DNA from: Alphaproteobacteria bacterium | GTDB lineage: Bacteria; Pseudomonadota; Alphaproteobacteria; DSM-16000; Inquilinaceae | Assembly (NCBI GenBank): GCA_009909005.1 | Contig: JAAAOG010000102.1 | Coordinates: forward strand, 1-32,860 | Length of the DNA: 32,860 bases | Direction: 5' to 3' | Shown: one piece after another, positions 11,190 through 18,666 of the stretch | Layout of the letters: every line of letters begins with the position of its first letter | Numbering within the stretch: the first letter of the stretch is position 1 | Translations under genes and position numbers: made by a program | Notes under the pieces: model-generated | What the model was told of the DNA's origin: nothing | Databases searched by the model: none | Seen by the model: only the letters and a program-made list of their open reading frames with translations

Positions 11190-13157
11190 ATGCCTGACGG
11201 ACTGACGAGTCGGATCCAAATGCTGACCATGAAGGCGGCCGATCACGAAGGTGATCTTTCGCTCGACGATTTGATCGAGGAGGCGAGGGCCCGTCTCGCC
11301 GCGTGGCAAAGGCCGGATGGCCACTGGGTGTTCGAACTGGAAGCCGATGCGACTATTCCGTCGGAATATGTTCTGCTGCAACACTTTCTCGGCGAGCCGA
11401 GGGTTGATTTAGAACCCAAGATCGGCTGCTACCTCCGCGCGCGGCAGGGCGCGCATGGCGGCTGGCCGCTGTTCCATGGCGGCGACCTGGATATCAGTGC
11501 GACCGTCAAGGCCTATTACGCCCTGAAGCTGATCGGCGACGATCCCGACGCACCGCATATGCGCCGGGCGCGGGAGGCGCTGCTGGCCCGCGGCGGGGCT
11601 GCCTGCAGCAATGTCTTCACCCGCTTCAGCCTGGCGCTGTTCGGGCAGGTGCCCTGGCGCGCGGTGCCGGTGATGCCGATCGAGATCATGCTGCTGCCGC
11701 GCTGGTTCCCCTTCCACCTGTCGAAGGTGAGCTACTGGTCGCGGACCGTCATCGTGCCGTTGCTGGTCCTCAGCACCCTGAAACCGCGGGCGGCAAACCC
11801 GCGCGGCGTCGATATTCAAGAGCTGTTCCTCACCCCGCCCGAGGAGGAACGGTCTTTCAACAACAACCCGACCGGCTCGACGCTGGGCGAGCTGTTCCTG
11901 TGGATCGACCGGCTGTTGCAGATCGTCGAGCCGCACCTGCCCATGGCGCCGCGCCGCTTCGCCATCGACAAGGCGATGGCCTGGGCGACGAAGCGGCTGA
12001 ACGGCGAGGACGGGCTTGGCGCCATTTATCCGGCCATGGCGAATCTGGTCATGGCCTTCCGCACGCTCGGCTATCCGGATGACCATCCGGACATGGTGAC
12101 GGCGCGCGGCGCCATCGAGAAGCTGGTGACCGACCGTGGCGAGGAAGCCTATTGCCAGCCCTGCTTCTCGCCGGTCTGGGATACCGGGCTGGCCGCGCAC
12201 GCCCTGATGGAGGCCGGCATGCCGGCCGGCAGCCCGACGATCGACCGGGCCATGGGCTGGCTGTCCGACCGCCAGGTGCTCGACACGGTCGGCGACTGGG
12301 GGGAACGCACGCCGGGGCTGCGGCCGGGCGGCTGGCCGTTCCAGTACGGCAACGACCATTATCCGGATATCGACGATACGGCCATGGTGGTGATGGCGCT
12401 GCACCGCGCCGATCCGGAAAAGCACCGCGAGGCCATCGCCCGGGCCCTGGAGTGGGTCATCGGCCTGCAGAGCGAGGATGGCGGCTGGGGGGCCTTCGAC
12501 GCCGACAACACCTGCCGCTATCTCAACCACATTCCTTTTGCCGACCATGGGGCGCTGCTCGACCCGCCGACCGCCGACGTCACCGCGCGCTGCGTCGGCA
12601 TGCTGGCGCAGCTCGGCTACCGGCGGGACGACCCCGTGGTCGCCCGCGCCATCGATTTTCTCCGTCGCGAGCAGGAGCCCGACGGCTCCTGGTTCGGTCG
12701 ATGGGGCACGAACTACGTCTACGGCACCTGGTCGGTCCTCTCCGCGCTCAACGCGGCCGGGGAGGATATGAACGCCCCCTATATCCGCCAAGCCGTCGAC
12801 TGGCTGAAGAGCCGGCAGCGCGCCGATGGCGGCTGGGGCGAAGACGGCGCCAGCTACTGGCCCGAGCACCGGGATGCCTGCAGGACGAGCACGCCCTCGC
12901 AGACCGCCTGGGCACTGCTCGGCCTGATGGCGGCGGGCGAAGTGGACGGCGACGCCGTGCGGGAGGGCGTGCGCTATCTGCACGCGGCGCCCCGCGACGG
13001 GGCGCGCTGGCACGAAGACGTCTTTACTGCCGTGGGTTTCCCGCGGGTTTTCTACCTTAAGTACCACGGCTATGCCGCATACTTCCCTTTATGGGCGCTG
13101 GCCCGCTATCGCCGCCTGATGGCCCGGAACGACCGCACCGTGGAATGGGGATTGTAA
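11190..13157 (+). CDS. shc: Squalene-hopene cyclase
   Basis: Cyclises squalene to hopene/hopanol, the first committed step to hopanoids, as a monotopic membrane enzyme. The 655-residue length is typical. Residues ~34-50 (L-A-A-W-Q-R-P-D-G-H-W-V-F-E-L-E-A-D) form the first QW-type motif, with further ones such as Q-S-E-D-G-G-W-G-A-F-D, Q-E-P-D-G-S-W and Q-R-A-D-G-G-W-G-E-D. The catalytic D-x-D-D-T-A motif is D393-I-D395-D396-T-A, D395 being the proton donor by family alignment. The R-F-S-L-A-L-F-G-Q and Y-P-A-M-A-N segments are also family features. ATG 11190 has only a weak Shine-Dalgarno; ATG 11229 is an alternative. No other hopanoid genes (hpnC-E, hpnG, hpnH) lie in the window, so the rest of the pathway must be elsewhere. 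Confidence 0.96.
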   Translation: MPDGLTSRIQMLTMKAADHEGDLSLDDLIEEARARLAAWQRPDGHWVFELEADATIPSEYVLLQHFLGEPRVDLEPKIGCYLRARQGAHGGWPLFHGGDLDISATVKAYYALKLIGDDPDAPHMRRAREALLARGGAACSNVFTRFSLALFGQVPWRAVPVMPIEIMLLPRWFPFHLSKVSYWSRTVIVPLLVLSTLKPRAANPRGVDIQELFLTPPEEERSFNNNPTGSTLGELFLWIDRLLQIVEPHLPMAPRRFAIDKAMAWATKRLNGEDGLGAIYPAMANLVMAFRTLGYPDDHPDMVTARGAIEKLVTDRGEEAYCQPCFSPVWDTGLAAHALMEAGMPAGSPTIDRAMGWLSDRQVLDTVGDWGERTPGLRPGGWPFQYGNDHYPDIDDTAMVVMALHRADPEKHREAIARALEWVIGLQSEDGGWGAFDADNTCRYLNHIPFADHGALLDPPTADVTARCVGMLAQLGYRRDDPVVARAIDFLRREQEPDGSWFGRWGTNYVYGTWSVLSALNAAGEDMNAPYIRQAVDWLKSRQRADGGWGEDGASYWPEHRDACRTSTPSQTAWALLGLMAAGEVDGDAVREGVRYLHAAPRDGARWHEDVFTAVGFPRVFYLKYHGYAAYFPLWALARYRRLMARNDRTVEWGL

Positions 13158-13189
13158 GCGCGCCGAGCCGGCGGTGCCGGGTCTGCCGG

Positions 13190-13813
13190 TCAGGCGTGGC
13201 CGGCGTCGGCGGAAAGCATATGGGGTGAAATGCCGAGCTTGGCGATCGCCCGCTCCCATTTGGTCGAGAGATCGGTGTCGAAGAGCAATTGCTCGTCGGC
13301 CGGGGCGCTGAGCCAGCCATTGGCCTGGATCTCGCTGTCGAGCTGTCCCGGTCCCCAGCCGGCATAGCCGAGCGCCAGCAGGTGCGCGCGTGGTCCCTCC
13401 CCGGAGGCGATCGCCTTCAGGATATCGATCGTGGCCGTCATGGCGACGCTGTGGTCGACCAGCATCGTGCCGTCCCGGACAAAATCGGCGGTATGCAGCA
13501 CGAAACCGCGGCCGCCTTCCACCGGCCCGCCGAGCAGCACCTGCGTCTCCTCCGGCGGACCCGGAATCTGGATATCGAGCTGTTCGAGCAGGTCGGCAAA
13601 GCTCAGCGAGGGCATCGGCTTGTTGATAACCAGCCCCATCGCGCCGTCTTCGTTGTGGGCGCACATGTAAATCACTGTTTTCGAGAAGCGCGGATCGGCC
13701 ATATTGGGCATGGCGATCAGCAATTGCCCGGTCAGGAAATGGGTCTCGTCAGTCTGAGCTGTCATCGCGCTGTCCGGTCGCTCGACGAAGGGAACTGCCG
13801 CACCATCGACCAT
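13190..13813 (-). CDS. AlgH/YqgE family protein (UPF0301)
   Basis: A small single-domain protein of the YqgE/AlgH family. Family hallmarks are clear: F-L-T-G-Q-L-L-I-A-M-P-N-M-A-D-P-R-F near the N-terminus, G-L-V-I-N-K-P in the middle, and L-G-G-P-V-E and Y-A-G-W-G-P-G-Q-L later. The start is uncertain: ATG 13813 gives 207 residues, while ATG 13765 (M-T-A-Q-T-D-E-T) gives 191 and fits the usual family start better; both Shine-Dalgarno candidates are weak. It converges with shc (32 bases between stops) and diverges from the peroxiredoxin gene, sharing a 250-base promoter gap. AlgH was named for effects on alginate control in Pseudomonas; the biochemical function is not established. Confidence 0.92.
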   Translation of the reverse strand: MVDGAAVPFVERPDSAMTAQTDETHFLTGQLLIAMPNMADPRFSKTVIYMCAHNEDGAMGLVINKPMPSLSFADLLEQLDIQIPGPPEETQVLLGGPVEGGRGFVLHTADFVRDGTMLVDHSVAMTATIDILKAIASGEGPRAHLLALGYAGWGPGQLDSEIQANGWLSAPADEQLLFDTDLSTKWERAIAKLGISPHMLSADAGHA

Positions 13814-14065
13814 CCGGCACGACCTACTGAAAAACTATTCTGGCACCGGATCTCTGCAAATGCCATTAAGATATCGGAACGAGCGACGCCACGCCGCTGA
13901 CCCCGGCCATAGCCTGGAGCCCCGGCTGCGGCAAGAGTGTCGGGTGCCTCTCCCCTGACCGCGCCTGCCTGGACAGCACGGCCCCGGGGCCTTACGTCCT
14001 GTCCGGGGCGGCATTGCGCCGCAGCCCATAATGCCGACCAACCGGAGCGCACGGAGAACAGAACG

Positions 14066-14551
14066 ATGCCAATCCAAGAGGGCGACAAGATCCCGTCGGT
14101 CACGCTGAAGCACCTGACCGACGAGGGCATGCAGGAGATCTCGACCGACGACATCTTCAAGGGTCAGAAGGTGATCATGTTCGCGGTTCCCGGCGCTTTC
14201 ACGCCGACCTGCAGCAATCAGCACCTGCCCGGCTTTCTCAGCCATGCCGATGACTTCAAGGCGAAAGGCATTGACCGGGTCGTCTGCATGGCGGTCAATG
14301 ATCCCTTCGTCATGAAGGCCTGGGGAACGCATGCCGGCGTGGCGGACAAGGTGATGATGCTGCCGGACGGCAATGGTGAGTTCACCCGGGCCTTGGGCCT
14401 GGAGATGGATGGGAGCGGCGTCTCGCTCGGCCAGCGATCCAAGCGTTTCGCCATGCTGGTCGAGGACGGTGTCGTCAAGGCCCTCGGCGTTGACGACAAG
14501 GGGCTGGGCGCTTCAAGCGCCGAGGCGATGCTGGCGAAACTCGACGCCTGA
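14066..14551 (+). CDS. Peroxiredoxin, Prx5 type (redoxin family)
   Basis: A thiol peroxidase that would reduce H2O2 and organic hydroperoxides in the cytoplasm. ATG 14066 is set by GGAGAA (14052-14057) eight bases upstream; the frame is open further upstream but that part is not peroxiredoxin-like. The 161-residue protein begins M-P-I-Q-E-G-D-K-I-P-S-V-T-L and carries the peroxidatic motif P-G-A-F-T-P-T-C49-S, followed by H-L-P-G-F, typical of the Prx5 group. V-V-C-M-A-V-N-D-P-F-V and the C-terminal G-V-S-L-G-Q-R-S-K-R-F are also family segments. There is no fused glutaredoxin domain, so glutathione or a separate glutaredoxin/thioredoxin is the likely reductant (inference). It is divergent from algH. 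Confidence 0.93.
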   Translation: MPIQEGDKIPSVTLKHLTDEGMQEISTDDIFKGQKVIMFAVPGAFTPTCSNQHLPGFLSHADDFKAKGIDRVVCMAVNDPFVMKAWGTHAGVADKVMMLPDGNGEFTRALGLEMDGSGVSLGQRSKRFAMLVEDGVVKALGVDDKGLGASSAEAMLAKLDA

Positions 14552-14559
14552 TGGTCGTG

Positions 14560-14588
14560 GCGGGCGGCGCGTCCCGCGCGCCACCCGC
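14560..14588 (+). terminator. GC-rich hairpin directly after the peroxiredoxin gene
   Basis: Inverted repeat with 11 of 12 pairs: 14560-14571 against 14577-14588, one C-A mismatch and a 5-base loop, beginning 9 bases after the stop. There is no T-tract, so it may be a weak terminator or an mRNA 3'-end stabiliser rather than a full intrinsic terminator. Confidence 0.5.
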
Positions 14589-14694
14589 TACCTCCGCGGA
14601 ACCGCAATTTCCCCCGGTTGGTCCGCGTCGCGATAGACGTTCAAAGGCCGGCACGGTAGAAAGTTAGATTGTCATCGATAGAGAGGGAAGCGGC

Positions 14695-15051
14695 GTGCCG
14701 ACCGAGTTTCGCCATATCATCTTCACGCGGGAAGAACTGCTGGCGGCGATCAAAGGCTATCGCAAGCGGCGCCGCGATCCTCTTCCCGCTGGGTCCGTCG
14801 TCAATTTTTCGTTGGAGAAGGAGCCCTATCTGCACGCCGTTCTGCGGATCGCGCCGGATACGGGCGATGGCCCCGTCCGCTATACGGTCGAACGCGACGA
14901 ACTGGCCAACGCCTTGATCATGTATTGTATCGACTACCGCATCCCGATGCCGGTCGAATCCACCAAGTTCCTGCAGGTTTTTGGCGGCAGTGTCGGCTTG
15001 GTGATCACCAAGAACGTCGCGTCGGCGGAGATCGACAGCGTGGCGGAATGA
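14695..15051 (+). CDS. Small conserved-looking protein of unknown function
   Basis: A 118-residue soluble protein; GTG 14695 is preceded by AGAGGGA (14682-14688). It has no signal peptide or membrane segment. Visible pattern: F-R-H-I-I-F-T-R-E-E-L, a basic helix K-G-Y-R-K-R-R-R-D-P-L-P-A-G, strands carrying V-V-N-F-S-L and A-V-L-R-I-A, then A-N-A-L-I-M-Y-C-I-D-Y-R-I-P-M-P and a final V-G-L-V-I-T-K-N-V strand. I recall similar small proteins in other alphaproteobacteria but no assigned function. It stands alone on the plus strand, 143 bases after the peroxiredoxin and 240 bases before the 578-codon gene. Coding quality is good (balanced charged/hydrophobic pattern, high third-position GC). Confidence 0.7.
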   Translation: MPTEFRHIIFTREELLAAIKGYRKRRRDPLPAGSVVNFSLEKEPYLHAVLRIAPDTGDGPVRYTVERDELANALIMYCIDYRIPMPVESTKFLQVFGGSVGLVITKNVASAEIDSVAE

Positions 15052-15291
15052 GCGGCGCGGATCCTCAAGGCCGTACAGGCCCTCGCATCATCATGAAGAG
15101 TTTCACCACTGCGGTGCCGTGATCCCGGTGCGCATGGGATGCCTCTTCGCTGCGACCAGCAAGAGACCGCGAACAGCCGGACTGCGGGCGGTCTTCGACC
15201 GCTTCCTGTTGCGGAAGCCGGATTGATTTGAGCGTTCGGGCGGTCGCGGACAGAATGGCGAAGCTGCCCTTCGAACTGGAGTAGGGCGGGT

Positions 15292-17028
15292 ATGGACATC
15301 ACGATCCTGGGCCCGTCGGTCTGGCGCCCGGCCGTGGCCCTCGCCCTCGACAAGGCGCCGGAGGCGCCGCCGGCCGCCACCCGGGCATTGCTGCGTTTCG
15401 CGCATGACCGCCATGTCGGCCTCGCGCCGCTGCCGGCCGCGCGTCTGGCGGTCCTGCTGGCCGGCGGACAACGGCCGGAGGACGCCGATTTCGCCGATCC
15501 CACGGCAAGCGAGCCCTGGGCGACTCTTGTCGACCGCCTGGTCTCCGCGATCACGCCGGACGAAACCGGCGGTCACGCCGCCCGGCTCAGCCGGCCGCGC
15601 CGTGTGGCCGACCTACGCCTGGATTTGATCCCGGCCTGGAGCGTCGTGCGGATCGCCATGCCGGTGGTGACGCGCGCCTGCCGGCTGCTGGGCCGCGCTT
15701 ATCTGTTCGGCGGCCACGGCCATGCCGCCCCCCGAAACGCCGACCGGGCGCTCAAGCTCTACGAATTCGAGCAGCTCGAGCTGCTTCGCCATCTGGCAAC
15801 GTCCGACGACGAAATGCCGGAGCTGTTCTGGGACCTGGAAGGCCTCGCCGCCGGCTCCCTGACACGGGGGCCGACAGGCGGGCTGACACGCGGGTCGGCC
15901 TTGCCCGCTCCGCGCGCCGATCCGCGCCGCCAGCCCAGCCTTGACCGGAGCACATTCGCGCTGCTCTGGCGCCTTCGGCCGGAGCCGGACGGGGCGGCCG
16001 GAGGAGACCCTGCCCACACCCCGCCGACCGCGCGGCCGGCCCGTCGCCGGGAAGCGGACCGCTCGAAAGAGGAGGGGGTGGCCGGGGTCCATGGGCCGCC
16101 GCCGCGTCGGTGCCGGCGCGACGTCCTTCTCGTCGGGCTGATGCCCGATCCTGCACACGGCTCCGGCTGTGCGCTGGCGAAGGCCGTCTGGTTCGAGCTG
16201 GTGCTACGTCTCGGCCTCGTGCTGCAGGAGGCCGGGCTGGCGGGCAGTGACGCTCTCTGGATCGAGGCCGGCGGGCTCGGCGGCATCCGTGTCCACGATG
16301 CGGCACTCGACGCCACAGGCGACGGGGCGTGCGACGGCGCACGGCAGGCTTTGCTTGGACGGATCGGTGCGGTGCCGCACTCCCATCGCATGCAGGCGCT
16401 GATCGAGCGCGGCTGGATGCCTCGTTTTCTCGACCGGAAGACGGCGTTTGCCACGGCCTCGATGCTGCCGGACGCGACGAAGGCCGGCAGCGGCAGGGAC
16501 AGTGGCAGTGGCGAGGGCGAGGGCAGTGGCGAGGGCAGTGGCGAGGGCAGTGGCGAGGGCCCGCCGGACCGCTTCGACGCCTTCGGGGCCTGGATGGCCG
16601 ATGCGCTTGACCGGGTGTTGGCAGGGCGCCGGGCCGGTCAGCCGGAGGCTCATTCCGCGCATGAGCCCGATGCGGAGCCGGGGCCGGTCGCAGCGCTGTC
16701 CGACTACCGGCTGGTGCACGGCTTTGTCTGCTGGCCCTTTCTGCCGGCCGCGGATGACCGGCGCAGCGGCGACACCGATCTGGCACGGCTTGCCGAGCGG
16801 CTCGGTCTCGCGCGGGACCGGGGGCAGAGCCTGAGCCTGTTGCGCATTCCGGAAGGGCTGCGGGATCTGTCCGGATGGCGCCTGACGGCCGGCCGGCGCT
16901 GCGGCGCGCAGGTGATGCCCGAAGCCGGCGATGACGTCGATGCATCGGCGATACGGACCGGGACTCTGGCGGCCGCGCTGGTCGGTGCCTGGCTGGATGC
17001 GGCGTTGGAGGCGCTGTTCGGTGACTGA
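15292..17028 (+). CDS. Uncharacterised soluble protein, first gene of the three-gene operon
   Basis: A 578-residue protein that I do not recognise. GGAG at 15278-15281 supports ATG 15292. No signal peptide or membrane helix is seen, so it is probably cytoplasmic. Three ordered parts can be told apart: an N-terminal helical region (1-185) rich in Leu/Ala/Arg; an Arg/Pro/Gly-rich linker (~190-275); and a central piece (~278-350) with strand-helix-strand pattern (R-R-D-V-L-L-V-G-L-M-P-D-P-A-H-G-S-G, then a long helix, then A-L-W-I-E-A). A Ser/Gly/Glu repeat linker (bases 16487-16560) precedes a C-terminal part ending in an amphipathic helix. The central piece could be a degenerate von Willebrand A-like fold, D-P-A-H-G-S-G taking the place of D-x-S-x-S; this is a guess. 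The next gene follows after 111 bases. Confidence 0.7.
   Translation: MDITILGPSVWRPAVALALDKAPEAPPAATRALLRFAHDRHVGLAPLPAARLAVLLAGGQRPEDADFADPTASEPWATLVDRLVSAITPDETGGHAARLSRPRRVADLRLDLIPAWSVVRIAMPVVTRACRLLGRAYLFGGHGHAAPRNADRALKLYEFEQLELLRHLATSDDEMPELFWDLEGLAAGSLTRGPTGGLTRGSALPAPRADPRRQPSLDRSTFALLWRLRPEPDGAAGGDPAHTPPTARPARRREADRSKEEGVAGVHGPPPRRCRRDVLLVGLMPDPAHGSGCALAKAVWFELVLRLGLVLQEAGLAGSDALWIEAGGLGGIRVHDAALDATGDGACDGARQALLGRIGAVPHSHRMQALIERGWMPRFLDRKTAFATASMLPDATKAGSGRDSGSGEGEGSGEGSGEGSGEGPPDRFDAFGAWMADALDRVLAGRRAGQPEAHSAHEPDAEPGPVAALSDYRLVHGFVCWPFLPAADDRRSGDTDLARLAERLGLARDRGQSLSLLRIPEGLRDLSGWRLTAGRRCGAQVMPEAGDDVDASAIRTGTLAAALVGAWLDAALEALFGD
16507..16560 (+). repeat. 12-bp tandem repeat in the 578-codon gene
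   Basis: Three perfect tandem copies of AGTGGCGAGGGC at 16525-16560, plus a fourth copy at 16507-16518 separated by one GAGGGC half-unit. Each unit encodes Ser-Gly-Glu-Gly. Because the unit is a multiple of three, copy-number change would alter linker length without breaking the frame. Confidence 0.9.
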
Positions 17029-17139
17029 CCTGGATTGCCGGCTGATCCGACGATGCCTTGCCTGCGCGGCTTGTCTCGACGTGTTCGACGCCCATGACCG
17101 GTGATATGAAAAATTGCGGGCCCGAGGAGAGGGGGCCGG

Positions 17140-18666
17140 TTGAAGCGCGGCAAAGGCGGGTCGCCAATGTTGCCGTTCTTGTCCGGGAGAGCGAAGAGGC
17201 GGGTTTGGGACCTTTGTCTGGAGCCGGTTATGCAGCCTGATCCGGCGCGGGTGCGGGAAACGGGTGCGCGCTCGCATTTCCTGGCTGCCATTGCGGTTCC
17301 CGGAGGACGCCGGGACCGGGTCCTGCGGCAGGGCCTGCGGTGCGGCGCGGCTCTCGGTCTCGCAGCGGCGGGCGGATGGCTCGTCATGGCCGTCCGGGCG
17401 CGGCAGTTCGATCCGGACGGGCCGGGCCGGTTTCTGTACTGGCTGCACGACCATGTTGCCCTGCCGGCCTGGGGCCATGCCTGGACGGCGATCCATCCCT
17501 ATGGGGTAATCTGGCTGGCCGTGCTGCTCCTGGTTATCGGGATCGGCATGGCCGGCTGGCTGTTGGGCCTGGCGCCGGTCCGGGTCCTGCAGCGGCGCCT
17601 CACCCTGGCGCTCATCCGGCGGCCGCGCTGGCGCGCCTGGCTGGTCGGCTGGCACCGCCGCGCCATGCGGATCGGTCTCCGCCCGCTCCTGTTCGAGGAG
17701 GTGCTGCGGCACGATCGCCGGCTGGCCATGGACGTGCTGGCGGGCCTGCGGGACGGCGGGCAGGCGGCCGGCGCGCGGACCGCGGCCGCCCGGCGCCTGG
17801 CGGCTGCCACGCTCGTGCAGGCGGGGTTGGACGACCCCGCGGGCGCCGATGCCGAAGACATTTGCCCCGAAGCGGTCGAGCTGCTGGCTGAGGCGGCGGT
17901 TACCCTGGCCATCGAAGGCGCACCGGTCGGGGACAGCCTTCCCGATGCCGTTGCGCGCGACCTGACGAGTCTGCGGGACGCCCTGGCTGCCCGGGTGGTG
18001 GCGGCCTTGGATCGCGACGAGGTCGACCCCGGTCTTCACGCGCTGCCGCACGACGATTTCGACTGGCGCCGGCCGGCAGCCGAGATCCTTGTGCTGTTGT
18101 CGGATATGGAGATGCCGGATGGGCCGAACCGGCTCCCGATCCTGCGGCAGGTCGGAGACGCGGTGGATCGCCGGCTGACGGTCGTGGAAACGCTGCGCCA
18201 CAGCCTGGAACGGGACTCGGCCACGCCGCTGATCCGGACCGGGCTTGCCTCGGATCGGGTGCCGGCCGCCGATCCGGCCGCACGCCGGCTGGCGGTCCTG
18301 GCGGCGCTGCTGCTCGCCGATCGCGCCGCGGTCCCGCATCTCGGCATCGACAGCGTCGAGGCTTTCGATGCCCTGGCTCTCACGGCGGCGCTGCGGAGCG
18401 ACGGCGAGCGCGACAACCGGACCCGGCCGCTGATCGCCGCGGCCGGCGCTTTGAGCACCGGAGCCGTCGACACCGACATCTATCGCCTCGCCGCCCGTCT
18501 GGCAGCGCGGGAGGATCCGGCGTTCCGGGCGTTGTTTGCCGAGGCCGGCGACGTTCTCGGGCCCGGCGACCCGGCCTTGCTCCGCGCCGATATCGAGGCG
18601 CTGACCCTGGCCGCCGGCCGGGATGCCGGGCTTGAGACGCCGGATGGTCCGGGAGGGCGGTCGTGA
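17140..18666 (+). CDS. Uncharacterised inner-membrane protein, second gene of the three-gene operon
   Basis: A 508-residue protein I cannot assign. The TTG at 17140 has a strong Shine-Dalgarno (GAGGAGAGG, ~17123-17131) nine bases upstream; ATG 17167 and ATG 17230 are later options. Two membrane segments are clear, at about 66-86 (G-A-A-L-G-L-A-A-A-G-G-W-L-V) and 121-145 (I-W-L-A-V-L-L-L-V-I-G-I-G-M-A-G-W-L-L), with a ~35-residue loop between them that contains W-L-H-D-H. Basic residues before the first and after the second put both termini in the cytoplasm. The remaining ~360 residues are helical, Ala/Leu/Arg/Asp-rich, and look like a cytoplasmic helical-repeat domain. Its TGA overlaps the GTG start of the giant gene (GTGA), indicating translational coupling and probably a shared complex. 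Confidence 0.75.
   Translation: MKRGKGGSPMLPFLSGRAKRRVWDLCLEPVMQPDPARVRETGARSHFLAAIAVPGGRRDRVLRQGLRCGAALGLAAAGGWLVMAVRARQFDPDGPGRFLYWLHDHVALPAWGHAWTAIHPYGVIWLAVLLLVIGIGMAGWLLGLAPVRVLQRRLTLALIRRPRWRAWLVGWHRRAMRIGLRPLLFEEVLRHDRRLAMDVLAGLRDGGQAAGARTAAARRLAAATLVQAGLDDPAGADAEDICPEAVELLAEAAVTLAIEGAPVGDSLPDAVARDLTSLRDALAARVVAALDRDEVDPGLHALPHDDFDWRRPAAEILVLLSDMEMPDGPNRLPILRQVGDAVDRRLTVVETLRHSLERDSATPLIRTGLASDRVPAADPAARRLAVLAALLLADRAAVPHLGIDSVEAFDALALTAALRSDGERDNRTRPLIAAAGALSTGAVDTDIYRLAARLAAREDPAFRALFAEAGDVLGPGDPALLRADIEALTLAAGRDAGLETPDGPGGRS

Noticed and set aside
13937-14065. N-terminal extension of the peroxiredoxin frame
   Set aside because: The frame is open, but a Shine-Dalgarno and the family start point to ATG 14066; the upstream 43 codons are not peroxiredoxin-like.
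15181-15215. Hairpin GCGGTC-TTC-GACCGC upstream of the three-gene operon as a terminator
   Set aside because: The stem is only 6 bp with a 3-base loop and no proper T-tract; such repeats are common by chance at this GC content.
16204-18339. 711-codon minus-strand frame across the 578- and 508-codon genes
   Set aside because: It spans two genes on the other strand with an Arg/Pro/His/Gln-rich translation. The plus frames have Shine-Dalgarno sites, transmembrane segments and a coupled overlap.
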